Shown: one piece after another, positions 7,368 through 16,108 of the stretch | Layout: each line of letters begins with the position of its first letter | How positions within the stretch are numbered: position 1 is the stretch's first letter | DNA from: Exiguobacterium algae | GTDB lineage: Bacteria > Bacillota > Bacilli > Exiguobacteriales > Exiguobacteriaceae | Length of the DNA stretch: 64,000 nt | NCBI RefSeq assembly: GCF_018617875.1 | Contig: NZ_JACSKZ010000003.1 | Location: forward strand, 1-64,000 | Direction: 5' to 3' | Translations under genes and position numbers: made by a program | The notes under the pieces: model-generated | Told to the model about the DNA's origin: nothing | The model's database searches: none | The model's input: the letters and a program-made list of their open reading frames with translations, nothing else

Positions 7368-8093
7368 ATGTTTAGTCGTACGGAAAATGTACAAACGTTT
7401 ATACGGGCATATCCACTCGTAACGCTGTTCATTGTAATCCAACTCCTTGTGTTTGTCATCGATTCTTTCGCGCCAGGTTTACGAATCGTGGCGACTGGCG
7501 GATCGTTCCATTTAGCATTGGCTGACGGTCAATGGTATCGCCTGTTCACGGCCAACTTCATACATTTGAGTCTTGGTCACTTACTATTCAACTCGTTCGC
7601 ACTGATTATTTTCGGACCGGCGATGGAACGAATGGTCGGGCATGTGAAATTTGCCTTATTTTACATGCTCGCCGGGGCTCTCGCCAACTTGTTCACCTAT
7701 TTCACAGTCAGCAACTTGTTTTATCTTCAGGCCGGTGCATCCGGCGCCATCCTGGCGATTCTCGGTTTCTTTGTCTTCATCGGCCGATTCCGTCGCACGT
7801 TGATGTACACCCAGGACGCCCGGTTAGTTTATATTTTCGTCGCGCTCAGCGCCGTCTTCACGCTACTTGGGCGAAATGTGGCTTTATGGGGACATGTGTA
7901 CGGCTTCTTGGCAGGCTTCCTGCTCGCCATCCCGCTCTCGAGATTCACAGTCCCTTATTCCCGTCCGGCACATCACGGTAAGTATCGCCGACGCTCCTAT
8001 GCCCCTCCGATGATCCACTCGGGTGACGGAAAGTGGTTCTTTTATGTCATTGTCGGTCTGGCGATTATCGGATTGCTCGCCCGGTTTTTATGA
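7368..8093 (+). CDS. Rhomboid-family intramembrane serine protease
   Basis: Membrane protease of 241 residues with about six to seven transmembrane segments. The catalytic serine is in QAGASGAI (Ser125) and the catalytic histidine in WGHVYGF (His176); the conserved NSFALIIFGPAME region and HLSLGHLLFN loop precede them. The start is set by AGAGG 9 nt upstream of ATG. It resembles B. subtilis YdcA, which also neighbours acpS. The substrate is unknown. Its C-terminal basic loop (KYRRRSY) lies before a last membrane helix. Confidence 0.88.
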   Translation: MFSRTENVQTFIRAYPLVTLFIVIQLLVFVIDSFAPGLRIVATGGSFHLALADGQWYRLFTANFIHLSLGHLLFNSFALIIFGPAMERMVGHVKFALFYMLAGALANLFTYFTVSNLFYLQAGASGAILAILGFFVFIGRFRRTLMYTQDARLVYIFVALSAVFTLLGRNVALWGHVYGFLAGFLLAIPLSRFTVPYSRPAHHGKYRRRSYAPPMIHSGDGKWFFYVIVGLAIIGLLARFL

Positions 8094-8100
8094 GGAATTA

Positions 8101-8132
8101 GAAATGGCCAAGCAGATCTGCTTGGCCATTTC
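8101..8132. terminator. Bidirectional terminator
   Basis: A perfect 32-bp palindrome (GAAATGGCCAAGCAG arm) between the convergent rhomboid and YtxH-like genes. Confidence 0.8.
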
Positions 8133-8450
8133 TTAGATTTGATTTTTATGACGCGCCTCTTGTAAAGCGTCCACCAAATCTTTTACGTCTTCGACGAGGT
8201 TTTGGATTGTATCTTGGTTTTCTTCATATAGTGCTTTCAAATCCATCACACGATCTTTCAAGTTTCCTTTAGAAGAAACCTGGAGACCGACCGAATGTGC
8301 TTCAGTCGACGTGTTCGATGACTTGAACTTCGATTTGATCCCTTTCAGTTGCTTCACTTGTTGATCACGCGTTTCGCTATGGAGAAGTGATGCCGCTGCT
8401 CCAATTACCGCACCTGCAGCCATCCCCAACCAGAAATAGTTCTTGTTCAT
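8133..8450 (-). CDS. YtxH-like small membrane-anchored protein
   Basis: The 105-residue protein begins with one hydrophobic, glycine/alanine-rich membrane segment (YFWLGMAAGAVIGAAASLL), followed by a charged, likely helical tail. This is the pattern of the YtxH family, which in Bacillus belongs to the general stress proteins. AGGGGAGG lies 6 nt before ATG. Function is unknown, and family assignment rests on the N-terminal pattern only. Confidence 0.6.
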   Translation of the reverse strand: MNKNYFWLGMAAGAVIGAAASLLHSETRDQQVKQLKGIKSKFKSSNTSTEAHSVGLQVSSKGNLKDRVMDLKALYEENQDTIQNLVEDVKDLVDALQEARHKNQI

Positions 8451-8482
8451 AAAAATCCTCCCCTAACATGACGTTATCTTCA

Positions 8483-8956
8483 TTATAGATTATCTGATTC
8501 ATTGACGACATAGTGTTTTATGATCGGACCGGCCCCTCTATGTTCAATCGCCTCGTTCAATCGCTCTTGAAAGACCGCGTAATCAGGTGAATCCAAAAAC
8601 GGTTGTGCGCTTCCTTCAAATTGAATGAAGAGAATCGCGTGTTCATCGTCCGGGTCGTACCCAAATCGATAATTTACAGAATGGTTCACTCCTGCGCCAA
8701 TATGCACTTTCTCTTTTAACAGCTGGTGGAACAATAACTTTCTGGCGTTCGAATCGACCGGTACGTTGGCATATAAAATGCTCCCCCGCGAGGACAGCTG
8801 CCCCGACGATTCTTCAATTTCAAATACTTTTCCGCTCTGAAACGGGTTGTGCTCCCCTTCGGACAATAGAATCGTTTCACGGCCACTCGCCATGATGACA
8901 CCCGGTTTTTTACTAATTTGATTCGCGACACTCCCTGAAGCGAACGTCATGTACAA
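8483..8956 (-). CDS. HmoB/TRAP-like antibiotic-biosynthesis-monooxygenase-fold protein
   Basis: About 157 residues. The N-terminal MYMTFASGS and the strand/turn pattern after it, and a C-terminal ABM-like dimeric barrel (FIQFEG... FQERLNEA... IKHYVVNE), resemble HmoB, a heme-degrading monooxygenase of B. subtilis, and the staphylococcal TRAP protein. Heme activity is not shown: the resemblance is moderate. Possible starts are TTG at 8956 (AGAGG 9 nt upstream), ATG at 8950 and TTG at 8965; the first agrees best with the family N-terminus. It begins 2 bp after the pterin dehydratase gene, so the two are one operon. Confidence 0.55.
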   Translation of the reverse strand: MYMTFASGSVANQISKKPGVIMASGRETILLSEGEHNPFQSGKVFEIEESSGQLSSRGSILYANVPVDSNARKLLFHQLLKEKVHIGAGVNHSVNYRFGYDPDDEHAILFIQFEGSAQPFLDSPDYAVFQERLNEAIEHRGAGPIIKHYVVNESDNL

Positions 8957-8957
8957 T

Positions 8958-9233
8958 TTAGACAACCTCTTCACACCCTTTCGCAAGTGTTATGTCTTTT
9001 GCCGTGATTCCACCCTCATCGTGAGTCGATACCGTCAACGTGACATTCCGATATTCGATTAAGATGTTCGGGTGGTGATTGATTGACTCCGCCAGATCCG
9101 CGACCAGATGCACGAATTGGATGGCTTCCGGGAACGTTTCAAAACGATACGTTTTTTGAAGTTCTCCTTCCACCACTTCCCAGCCGTCTAAACGGGATAA
9201 ATGATCAGACAGTTCGCTTGATGACAGTAACAT
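8958..9233 (-). CDS. Pterin-4a-carbinolamine dehydratase
   Basis: PCD/DCoH family, 91 residues. The active-site histidines are in SINHHPNI (His53, His54), with the later THDEGGITAKD motif (His71, Asp72). The family dehydrates 4a-hydroxytetrahydropterin made by aromatic amino acid hydroxylases, and some bacterial members have other pterin roles. No hydroxylase is encoded in the window, so its partner is unknown. It is the first gene of an operon with the HmoB-like gene. Confidence 0.85.
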   Translation of the reverse strand: MLLSSSELSDHLSRLDGWEVVEGELQKTYRFETFPEAIQFVHLVADLAESINHHPNILIEYRNVTLTVSTHDEGGITAKDITLAKGCEEVV

Positions 9234-9369
9234 GTACGCAATCCCCTTTCACTGACAGTCTACTTCATCTTCTACCCGACCCACGGAAAAATAATCTTTC
9301 TCGCATGATGTATAATGAATTAGAATAAGAAAGATAGCCATATACCGATTACAGAGAGGAGCACCCCCT

Positions 9370-9903
9370 ATGCGTGCATTGATTGTCATTGATTATACAT
9401 TTGATTTCATCGCTGACACGGGTCGTTTAACTTGCGGTAAACCTGGGCAGGATATAGAAGAACGAATCGTCCAGTTGATTGAAACCTTCGCCGCAGAGGA
9501 TTATGTGGTCATTGCGAACGATGTCCACGATGCGGGCGATACGTATCATCCAGAAACGACGCTATTCCCTCCACACAACATTCGCGGGACGGAAGGGCGA
9601 GAATTGTACGGTGACGTAAAAACGGCATCTAAAGTGGCGGATCACTGGATCGATAAGACGAGATACAGCGCCTTTGCCGGAACGGATCTCGACTTGCGTT
9701 TACGTGAACGCGGGATCACTGAAGTCCATCTCGTTGGTGTGTGTACAGACATTTGCGTCCTCCATACAGCGGTCGATGCTTACAACCTCGGTTATCAAAT
9801 CGTCGTCCATGCCGATGCCGTCCAGAGCTTCAACCCGGTCGGACACGAATGGGCGCTCGAACACTTCGTCACGACTCTCGGTGCGACCGTCGTCGGAAAG
9901 TGA
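9370..9903 (+). CDS. pncA: Nicotinamidase (isochorismatase family)
   Basis: Cysteine hydrolase that deamidates nicotinamide to nicotinate. The catalytic triad is visible as Asp8 (VIDYTFDF), Lys96 (WIDKTRYSAF) and Cys129 (CTDICVLHTA); metal ligands fit Asp51, His53 and His60 in NDVHDAGDTYH. At 177 residues it has the length of the Bacillus enzyme. AGAGGAG precedes ATG. pncB follows 22 bp downstream, so the pair forms the two first steps of NAD salvage. Confidence 0.9.
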   Translation: MRALIVIDYTFDFIADTGRLTCGKPGQDIEERIVQLIETFAAEDYVVIANDVHDAGDTYHPETTLFPPHNIRGTEGRELYGDVKTASKVADHWIDKTRYSAFAGTDLDLRLRERGITEVHLVGVCTDICVLHTAVDAYNLGYQIVVHADAVQSFNPVGHEWALEHFVTTLGATVVGK

Positions 9904-9925
9904 CGTAAAACAGAAAGGAATTTAT

Positions 9926-11371
9926 ATGTTACATCGCAATTTAGCACTTCACACAGACCTTTATCTCCCACGCTGGATGTATATCTACTGGAAACAAGGT
10001 CGCCACAACGAAAAAGTCGTGTTTGACCTCTACTACCGCTCGAATCCGTTCAGTGGCGGTTACGTCGTCTTCGCCGGACTCGAAAACATTGTCCACTATT
10101 TGGAGAACGTCTCGTTCACGGAAGAGGACATTCGTTATTTGAAAAAGCAACTCGACTTCGAGGATGAGTTTGAGGACGTTTTACGGAACTTCAAGTTCAC
10201 CGGTTCACTATATAGCGTCCGGGAAGGTGAAGTTATTTTCCCTCACGAACAAGTCGTCCGGATCGAATCGACAATCTTTGAAGCGAAACTGTTCCAAACG
10301 GCACTTCTCAATATCGCCAACCACGAATCGCTCATCGCGACGAAATATGCGCGAATTCGTCAATCGGCTCCAAACGAGACGTTACTTGAGGGAGGCGCCC
10401 GTCGTGCGCAAGGTGTTGATGCGGCGTATTACGGCACACGTGCTGCTTATATCGCCGGTTTTGACGTGACGAGCCTTGTGTCGGCAGGACGCGACTTCGA
10501 TGTACCGACCGGTGGGACGATGGAGCACGCCGATATTCAATTTCACGATGACGAGTTATCTGCGTTCCGTTCATTCGCTGACATGTATCCGGACAATACG
10601 AGCTTACTCATCGACACGTATGACACACTCAAGTCCGGTTTACCGAATGCGATCAAAGTCGCCAAAGAGCTTGAAGCGAAAGGACATCGCCTGAAGTCGG
10701 TCCGACTCGATTCAGGAGACCTTGCCTATCTGTCGAAACGGGCACGCAAAGCCTTGAACGAAGCGGGGCTCGATTATGTCAAAATCGTCGTGTCCGGCGA
10801 CCTTGATGAATATGTCATTCAAGACTTACGCATGCAAGGAGCCGAGGCCGATACATTCCTCGTCGGGACACGTGGGATCACGGCATATGAACAACCCGCG
10901 CTCGGCATGGTATACAAGCTTGTGGCACGGGAAGATGAAAACGGGGAGTTGAAACCCGTCATCAAAGTGTCTTCATCGAAAGTGAAAACGACAACCCCTC
11001 ATAAAAAAGAACTGTATCGCATCATCGATAATGAGACGAAAATGTTCAAAGGGGATTATATCGCCCTCGCAGACGAGCCGGTCGAGTCTTACACTGAGAT
11101 CGACCTCATCGATGTGCGGGACCCGGCCTTCAAAATCAAGACACGCAACTTCCATGTGAAGCGTTTGTTGGAACCAATCTTCCTGAATGGGAAACGGGTC
11201 TATGATTTACCGAGTGCACGTGAAATCCGAGACTATCACCACGAACAGATGAACGGACTGTGGGAAGAGTATAAACGTCTACGTCTACCGGAAGTCTACT
11301 CGGTCACGTTCAGCAAGCCGCTTTGGGATTTGAAGCTGGAAATGATCCGCAAAACGCGCGTACCGAAATAA
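9926..11371 (+). CDS. pncB: Nicotinate phosphoribosyltransferase
   Basis: Makes nicotinate mononucleotide from nicotinate and PRPP, using the product of pncA. The 481 residues have the N-terminal [11 protein letters not shown] substrate-site pattern, the central PTGGTMEHA segment and [13 protein letters not shown], typical of the long Gram-positive family. The start at 9926 is fixed by AAAGGA 6 nt upstream; a longer frame opens within pncA but has no RBS. The operon ends in a strong palindromic terminator. Confidence 0.93.
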   Translation: MLHRNLALHTDLYLPRWMYIYWKQGRHNEKVVFDLYYRSNPFSGGYVVFAGLENIVHYLENVSFTEEDIRYLKKQLDFEDEFEDVLRNFKFTGSLYSVREGEVIFPHEQVVRIESTIFEAKLFQTALLNIANHESLIATKYARIRQSAPNETLLEGGARRAQGVDAAYYGTRAAYIAGFDVTSLVSAGRDFDVPTGGTMEHADIQFHDDELSAFRSFADMYPDNTSLLIDTYDTLKSGLPNAIKVAKELEAKGHRLKSVRLDSGDLAYLSKRARKALNEAGLDYVKIVVSGDLDEYVIQDLRMQGAEADTFLVGTRGITAYEQPALGMVYKLVAREDENGELKPVIKVSSSKVKTTTPHKKELYRIIDNETKMFKGDYIALADEPVESYTEIDLIDVRDPAFKIKTRNFHVKRLLEPIFLNGKRVYDLPSAREIRDYHHEQMNGLWEEYKRLRLPEVYSVTFSKPLWDLKLEMIRKTRVPK

Positions 11372-11407
11372 AGAAAAGGCTGTGGGAATTCCCACAGCCT
11401 TTTCTTT
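11371..11407. terminator. Bidirectional terminator after pncB
   Basis: Perfect palindrome with arms AAAGAAAAGGCTGTGGG, A-tract on one side and T-tract on the other, between convergent genes. Confidence 0.85.
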
Positions 11408-11708
11408 ATACTACCGTCATTTCTCCCGCTTGGTTGTGATCTTCTTTTCTCCGAAAGTAGAGCGCGGCTGTCAAAGAGAGCAAGATGAAGACAAAATAGA
11501 CCGTCCGTTGCCAAAACGTCGCCTCCGTGTCGCCACGGAATAACGCGATGATATAGTCACTCCCACTGACTAAAAATAATCCGGCGAGCAGAAGAAAAAT
11601 CCGGTAACCGGCTCGACTCCGCTCCCGTTTCACTTTGAAGAAAAGGACACCATAATAAACGATTGCGAGAATCGCCACATACCCGATTAACCCAACCATC
11701 CAACTCAT
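11406..11708 (-). CDS. Small membrane protein, three transmembrane segments
   Basis: The 100-residue protein has hydrophobic segments at about 5-25, 37-52 and 68-84, with basic residues (KVKRERSR, YFRRKED) between and after them. I do not recognise a family. ATG is preceded by GGGAGG 8 nt upstream. It stands alone between two terminators, so its context gives no hint. Confidence 0.6.
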   Translation of the reverse strand: MSWMVGLIGYVAILAIVYYGVLFFKVKRERSRAGYRIFLLLAGLFLVSGSDYIIALFRGDTEATFWQRTVYFVFILLSLTAALYFRRKEDHNQAGEMTVV

Positions 11709-11822
11709 GTTGATGCCTCCCTTACTCTCTATATTTTCTGTTTCTTCCCAGTTATCTTAACACATTCTTACCCTTCTACTGTGTTAAGATGGTCTAAAGA
11801 AAACGCGGAAAGGAACGATCTG

Positions 11823-12296
11823 ATGAAAACGTTTCGCCTCGTCCAAGTCCGGCTTGTCCAAGATGAGTACGGCAACGAACTAAACTTACCCATCAACTTA
11901 CTCGACGGCCTGATTATTTCGAAGGAACATGATAACGAGTGGCTACTCGAAATGCTGGTTCCCACCGAAGCCGCCGTCACGCTTCATCATTATTTGAACA
12001 AACGCATCCTGCTGCTCGCCGAGGCAGTCATTACGTCACGGGCAAATCAGCCGGCCGCAGTCGCACTGACCTTCACGAGTGAACGGGCGCTGAATGATCA
12101 TCATACGTTCGTCGCCGAAGGACTGATGCTCATCCCGAAACAAGATGCAACGAAGCAAGTGCTTGATTCTCTCGTTGGTGAAGGCGTTGCGAAAGCCAAT
12201 CTGAAACCCGCCTTTTTCGAGAAAAAAGTCGAGTTACAACAGTCATTCAGTCGTTCAGCTTTTAATCAGCTTGTCAAAACAGGGTCTTACGAGTAA
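11823..12296 (+). CDS. YwpF-like protein
   Basis: A soluble protein of 157 residues that starts MKTFRLVQVRLVQDEYG, followed by INLLDGLIISKEHDNEWLLEM; this N-terminal pattern resembles the YwpF family of Bacillus, whose function is unknown. The start at 11823 is taken for AAAGGA 8 nt upstream. It has its own terminator and no operon partner. Confidence 0.55.
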   Translation: MKTFRLVQVRLVQDEYGNELNLPINLLDGLIISKEHDNEWLLEMLVPTEAAVTLHHYLNKRILLLAEAVITSRANQPAAVALTFTSERALNDHHTFVAEGLMLIPKQDATKQVLDSLVGEGVAKANLKPAFFEKKVELQQSFSRSAFNQLVKTGSYE

Positions 12297-12314
12297 TCGT
12301 GGTCCCTGTTTTTC
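12277..12314 (+). terminator. Terminator of the YwpF-like gene
   Basis: AACAGGG and CCCTGTT arms around the stop codon, followed by TTT. The 18-nt loop is long, so this is a moderate candidate. Confidence 0.5.
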
Positions 12315-12342
12315 TTTCCCCTTTTTCGTAAACTTCTCAAAC

Positions 12343-12372
12343 AAAAAGACGAAGAAGAAGCTCCTTCGTCTT
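12343..12372 (-). terminator. Terminator of the DUF456 gene
   Basis: Stem AAGACGAAG / CTTCGTCTT followed by T4 on the minus strand; the stop codon is in the stem. Confidence 0.7.
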
Positions 12373-12847
12373 AAATGTACATAAAGAATAAGATCACCAT
12401 CATCGACATCCCGACCAACTTCAACAGCGTGCTACCGAGAAATGCAAGGACCGTTCCGACCCCGATGTCCCACGCTTCTTTCGTTTTCTTGCCTAATGTC
12501 AACTCGGCGAGAAACGCGAAGATGAATGGGAAAATCAGCACGCCGACCAGCGGAAAGATAAACGGTCCGGCAATGAGTCCGATGGTTGCTCCCCATTTTG
12601 CCCGTTCTGAGCCTCCCCGTTTCTCGACAGCCGCTCGAGTGACAAGATAATCCACCGCGAACAGGAAGACAAGAAACAGGATTTGCCATAACCAAAACGT
12701 CCAGGTCAAGGGATCAAACGAAAATCCAAATCCATAAATCAGATAACCGATGAATAAGAAAAGGACGCTTGGGATCACAGGATAAATCAACCCTGCGAAA
12801 GCGACGACAAACGATGCGATAATAAATACCCAAAGTAAGGTCGTCAT
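12371..12847 (-). CDS. DUF456-family membrane protein
   Basis: The 158-residue protein has four to five hydrophobic helices. The glycine/proline-rich helices (AKWGATIGLIAGPFIFPLVG and a preceding LVTRAAVEKRGGS loop) are the signature of DUF456, similar to YqgC of B. subtilis. Function is unknown. It ends near a phosphatase gene of the same strand 10 bp upstream, probably one transcript. Confidence 0.7.
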   Translation of the reverse strand: MTTLLWVFIIASFVVAFAGLIYPVIPSVLFLFIGYLIYGFGFSFDPLTWTFWLWQILFLVFLFAVDYLVTRAAVEKRGGSERAKWGATIGLIAGPFIFPLVGVLIFPFIFAFLAELTLGKKTKEAWDIGVGTVLAFLGSTLLKLVGMSMMVILFFMYI

Positions 12848-12857
12848 GATTGTTCCC

Positions 12858-13457
12858 TCATTTCACAACGGTCGTATCTGTGATATGGTCAGCCACGTTG
12901 ACCGCCTTCACATAAAATTGACCGTTTTCATAAGTGATATAGTTTGAACACGCGTTTCGCATCGCGTGACGGAACGTGTACGTCTCATCAACAGCCGATA
13001 AAGCCGCTTTGATAGCATGGGAATGACATACGACGATAATCCGTTTTCCCGGATGTGTCTCGACGAGGTGTTGCATCCCTTCAAGGACGCGACTACGCAT
13101 CTCATCTTCTGATTCAAGACCCGGAATCCGCTCGCGGTCGTCAGCTTGCACGGCTTCGTAAATGCCTTTTACAGGCTTCCCTGAGGCGTATCCGAACTCC
13201 CGCTCAATGAACCGCTCATCCAAAACAATTCCTTCATTGTCCATTCCACACGCTTCCGCGATATAACTCGCTGTGTCGACCGCACGGGAAAGTGGACTCG
13301 CTACAATGACATCCCACTCTTCCTGACTTAAAAAAGCTGCACTCTCTTCTGCCTGACGGCGTCCAAGCGCATTTAACGGGTTGTCTTCTCTACCTTGAAT
13401 AATCTCCTGACGGTTCCAGTCGGTTTGACCATGTCGAACCAAACAAAGTTCTGTCAC
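12858..13457 (-). CDS. Histidine phosphatase (phosphoglycerate-mutase-like)
   Basis: The 199-residue protein has the catalytic LVRHGQTDWN motif near the N-terminus, the second-arginine motif ASPLSRAVDTA, and the second histidine in VVCHSHAIK. Substrate cannot be told from sequence; members include phosphoserine and sugar-phosphate phosphatases. The start GTG at 13457 has AAGGAG 8 nt upstream; the frame stays open further upstream but without conserved sequence. It is probably co-transcribed with the DUF456 gene. Confidence 0.82.
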   Translation of the reverse strand: MTELCLVRHGQTDWNRQEIIQGREDNPLNALGRRQAEESAAFLSQEEWDVIVASPLSRAVDTASYIAEACGMDNEGIVLDERFIEREFGYASGKPVKGIYEAVQADDRERIPGLESEDEMRSRVLEGMQHLVETHPGKRIIVVCHSHAIKAALSAVDETYTFRHAMRNACSNYITYENGQFYVKAVNVADHITDTTVVK

Positions 13458-13519
13458 GTGCTTCACTCCTTCTCTTTCAATCATTCCCCATCGTACCATC
13501 TTTCCAAAAAATCGCAACG

Positions 13520-14455
13520 TCACGAAATGCAATCGTCGATGAAACGGTCAATCCGCTCCATCAGTTGCCCCTCTTTAATCGGATTGTCTGATTGCAGGAA
13601 ACTCGCAAGGGAATGTGTTCCATTCGGAAAAGAAATCAATTGTACATTCGCCCCGACATCACTGGCATGTTCGACAAAATGAAGCGCCTGTCCGAACGGG
13701 ACAATCGGGTCTTTCTTGCCGTGCAGGAGCAAAATTGGGGGTGCATCCGCATACAGGTGTGTCACCGGCGAACATTTTACCATGAGTTCACGCCACTCCT
13801 CCCGGCTTCCTTCATAAAATTTTAAGTGGGCAAGCCAGGTCTGAATAAATTTGAACAACAAGAAATTTGTCGGCGGGTAGAGTGCGATGACACCTTTAAT
13901 CTCGGGTAAGTCGTCCCCCAACTCTCCGATGAACTGTTGATGTCTGTCCAATGCGGTCGCGAGCATGAGTGCCGCTCCCGCCGAATCCCCCCAAACGACT
14001 AAATCGTCAGTATCGAGATGAAGCAACGACTCGTGCTGCTTCAAATAGCACAGTGCGTCGGACACATCGATAATATTGTCCGGAAAGTAGACGCCATCCT
14101 CAAACAGACGGTAGTCAATGCTTGCAACGGCAATCCCTTTCGCTAAGAAGTGATCAAGCAGCGGGTGAAACAGCGTCACCATATTCCGACTCCCACGAAC
14201 GAACGCCCCACCGTGTGCATACACCGCGACCGGGAACGGTCCCTCACCTGGCGGAATATACAAATCAAATTGGAGCGGACGGTCATCAATAATTTTATAC
14301 GTGTACGTGTGCCGCTTTCGCGTCGAAGGACGAACCGGTAATTCAGGTTCTTGCCATCTGACAAGTGATCCATACTGATTCCACACGCTTGCCCCTGCCG
14401 CTGTCGCGGCGGCCAATGCCGCACCACCGACAAACCAGGCGGTCTCCTTTCTCAT
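13520..14455 (-). CDS. Alpha/beta hydrolase, HSL-type esterase, N-terminally membrane-anchored
   Basis: The 311-residue protein has the hormone-sensitive-lipase-like oxyanion motif HGGAF, the nucleophile motif GDSAGAA, and the late Asp/His region (HGKKDPIVPFGQ and GTHSL). The N-terminus is a hydrophobic segment (FVGGAALAAATAAGASVW) without a clear cleavage site, so it is probably a membrane anchor. Start is ATG at 14455 with GAGGAG 8 nt upstream. The substrate is unknown. A second, similarly built esterase is at 57695-58696. Confidence 0.78.
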   Translation of the reverse strand: MRKETAWFVGGAALAAATAAGASVWNQYGSLVRWQEPELPVRPSTRKRHTYTYKIIDDRPLQFDLYIPPGEGPFPVAVYAHGGAFVRGSRNMVTLFHPLLDHFLAKGIAVASIDYRLFEDGVYFPDNIIDVSDALCYLKQHESLLHLDTDDLVVWGDSAGAALMLATALDRHQQFIGELGDDLPEIKGVIALYPPTNFLLFKFIQTWLAHLKFYEGSREEWRELMVKCSPVTHLYADAPPILLLHGKKDPIVPFGQALHFVEHASDVGANVQLISFPNGTHSLASFLQSDNPIKEGQLMERIDRFIDDCIS

Positions 14456-14529
14456 ACAATCCACTCCTCGTTCTTCTTTTTTTAATCATATTCCCGTTTT
14501 TTTCAAAAACCTATCCCTCGATGTGATGC

Positions 14530-14558
14530 TTGACGTGCATTGGGGAGAACACTATAAT
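14530..14558 (+). promoter_or_regulatory. Sigma-A promoter of the zinc lipoprotein gene
   Basis: TTGACG (14530-14535) and TATAAT (14553-14558) with 17 bp spacing. The expected start point is near 14565, just before the Zur box. Confidence 0.75.
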
Positions 14559-14573
14559 AATATTCGCAGATAC

Positions 14574-14594
14574 AAAACGTAACAATTACGATTT
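14574..14594 (+). promoter_or_regulatory. Zur box
   Basis: AAAACGTAACAATTACGATT and the next T match the B. subtilis Zur consensus AAATCGTAATnATTACGATT(T) at 18 of 20 defined positions; the right half is perfect. It lies between the promoter and the start of the zinc-binding lipoprotein gene, so zinc-loaded Zur would block early transcription. Confidence 0.8.
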
Positions 14595-14627
14595 AAATCG
14601 TATAATCTGAAAGGCAGATGATGATTG

Positions 14628-15581
14628 ATGAAAAACGTACTTCTCGGTGCCGTTGCAGCCGGGACACTTCTACTTGGCGCGTGTGGCAACACAGAGGGAG
14701 ATCGCTCTTCTGAATCAACAGAAGGGAAGTTGACCGTCTACGCCTCCACGTTTGCCCTGAAATCGATTGCTGAAGAAATCGGTGGCGACCGTGTCAACGT
14801 TGAAATGGTGATCCCGCCCGGAGCAGACCCCCATACGTACGAACCGACTTCTAAGCAAATGACCCAGATTGCTGAAGCAGATTTGTTTTTGACGATTGGC
14901 CACGACCTTGAGCCGTATGTCGAGGCAATGGAAAAAAGCTTGGACGGCCAACCTGTCCAATTTGTCAAAACAGCCGAGGAGATTCAACTCCTCTCTGCCT
15001 CTGATACCGTGCATCATCACGAAGAGGATGAACATGACGCGGATGAGGAGGAACACGATCATGGGCAGTACGACCCTCACGTCTGGCTCGACCCGACAAA
15101 TGCGGTATCGATGGCCGAATCCGTTGAGATCGCCTTCAGTGAAGAGGCTCCGGATTATAAGAATGAATTCGCTGAACGTTTGAACACGTTCAAGGAAGAG
15201 GCAAACGCCTTGGATAGCGAGCTGAAAACCGCTGTCGAAAAGGGTTCAAAATCAGAACTTCTCGTCACGCACGCAGCTTACGGTTATTTAGCCGAACGGT
15301 ACGGATTTGATCAATTGCCAATCACTGGTCTTACGCCTTCAGAAGAACCGTCACAGCAGGCGTTAAAGGAAATCATCGAGGAGGCGCGCCTGCACGATTT
15401 GAAATATATCGCTTTTGAAGAGACCGTCACCCCGAAAGTCGCGCAAGTCGTGAAAGATGAGATCGGCGCAAAAACCGTCACGATTTATAACTTGGAATCT
15501 GTCACAAAAGACCAGATGGAGAAAAGTTATTTTGACTTGATGCGTGAAAATGTCAAAGCACTCGAAACCGCTTTGAAATAA
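14628..15581 (+). CDS. znuA: Zinc-binding ABC transporter lipoprotein (ZnuA/AdcA)
   Basis: Cluster-9 metal-binding protein of 317 residues. A lipoprotein signal ends in LLLGAC (Cys19). Metal ligands fit His69 (GADPHTYE), His151 (YDPHVWLDP), a His in VTHAAYGY and an acidic residue in AFEETVTPK. A His/Asp/Glu-rich loop at about 129-145 (HHHEEDEH... HDH) is the hallmark of zinc-specific members. ATG at 14628 is chosen over a TTG one codon upstream. No permease or ATPase gene is adjacent, so the rest of the transporter must be encoded elsewhere. Confidence 0.9.
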   Translation: MKNVLLGAVAAGTLLLGACGNTEGDRSSESTEGKLTVYASTFALKSIAEEIGGDRVNVEMVIPPGADPHTYEPTSKQMTQIAEADLFLTIGHDLEPYVEAMEKSLDGQPVQFVKTAEEIQLLSASDTVHHHEEDEHDADEEEHDHGQYDPHVWLDPTNAVSMAESVEIAFSEEAPDYKNEFAERLNTFKEEANALDSELKTAVEKGSKSELLVTHAAYGYLAERYGFDQLPITGLTPSEEPSQQALKEIIEEARLHDLKYIAFEETVTPKVAQVVKDEIGAKTVTIYNLESVTKDQMEKSYFDLMRENVKALETALK

Positions 15582-15622
15582 AAAAATCCCGGAATCTGTC
15601 ATGCGCAGGTCCCGGGATTTTT
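15582..15622. terminator. Bidirectional terminator after the zinc lipoprotein gene
   Basis: AAAAATCCCGG and CCCGGGATTTTT arms with a loop of about 18 nt, between convergent genes. Confidence 0.75.
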
Positions 15623-16060
15623 CTATGCTTCGATTCTACGATCAAGTGTTTTCAAAGAGACGAGGAGCAAAAGGCTTAGTGCCATGATGAAACTCAAAGT
15701 CAGCACTTCCTGGTTCATCCATTCCCAAGTCCCCGTCATAATCGCTATCCATATGTGTCCAAGTCCATAACCGATGAAACCGATTAATGCCAAGCGAAGC
15801 CAAGTCATCTCCGGTACGAATCGTTTGCTGACCAAACAACTATTGAGCGCAAGGAGAAGAAGGTGAGACACCATCAGTGTCTGCCAAAGTCCTTCAACTA
15901 TTCCTCCCGTCTCTCCCCCACTCAAGCGATAGCCCAAACCGGAAAGGAGAAAGATCAAAGAAAGCATGGTAATCCGGCCGAGCCACTTGTTCCCCGTCCG
16001 ATAACCGAGGAAGGGGGCGATGAATATCCCAATCCAAAGCAACAAGCCGATGACATCCAT
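15623..16060 (-). CDS. Small multi-pass membrane protein
   Basis: The 145-residue protein has four to five hydrophobic segments (about 4-20, 31-45, 61-77, 85-108 and 118-137). I do not recognise a family. No RBS stronger than GGAGG at 10 nt is seen (rc of the bases after 16060). It sits between the zinc lipoprotein and an unrelated soluble gene. Confidence 0.55.
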   Translation of the reverse strand: MDVIGLLLWIGIFIAPFLGYRTGNKWLGRITMLSLIFLLSGLGYRLSGGETGGIVEGLWQTLMVSHLLLLALNSCLVSKRFVPEMTWLRLALIGFIGYGLGHIWIAIMTGTWEWMNQEVLTLSFIMALSLLLLVSLKTLDRRIEA

Positions 16061-16108
16061 TAGCGAACCTCCTGCATTTTTGTGAAATTATACCACAGTC
16101 GATTCCGA

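Noticed and set aside
14601-14606. Second TATAAT after the Zur box
   Set aside because: No -35 box at a suitable distance; the promoter at 14530-14558 is complete.
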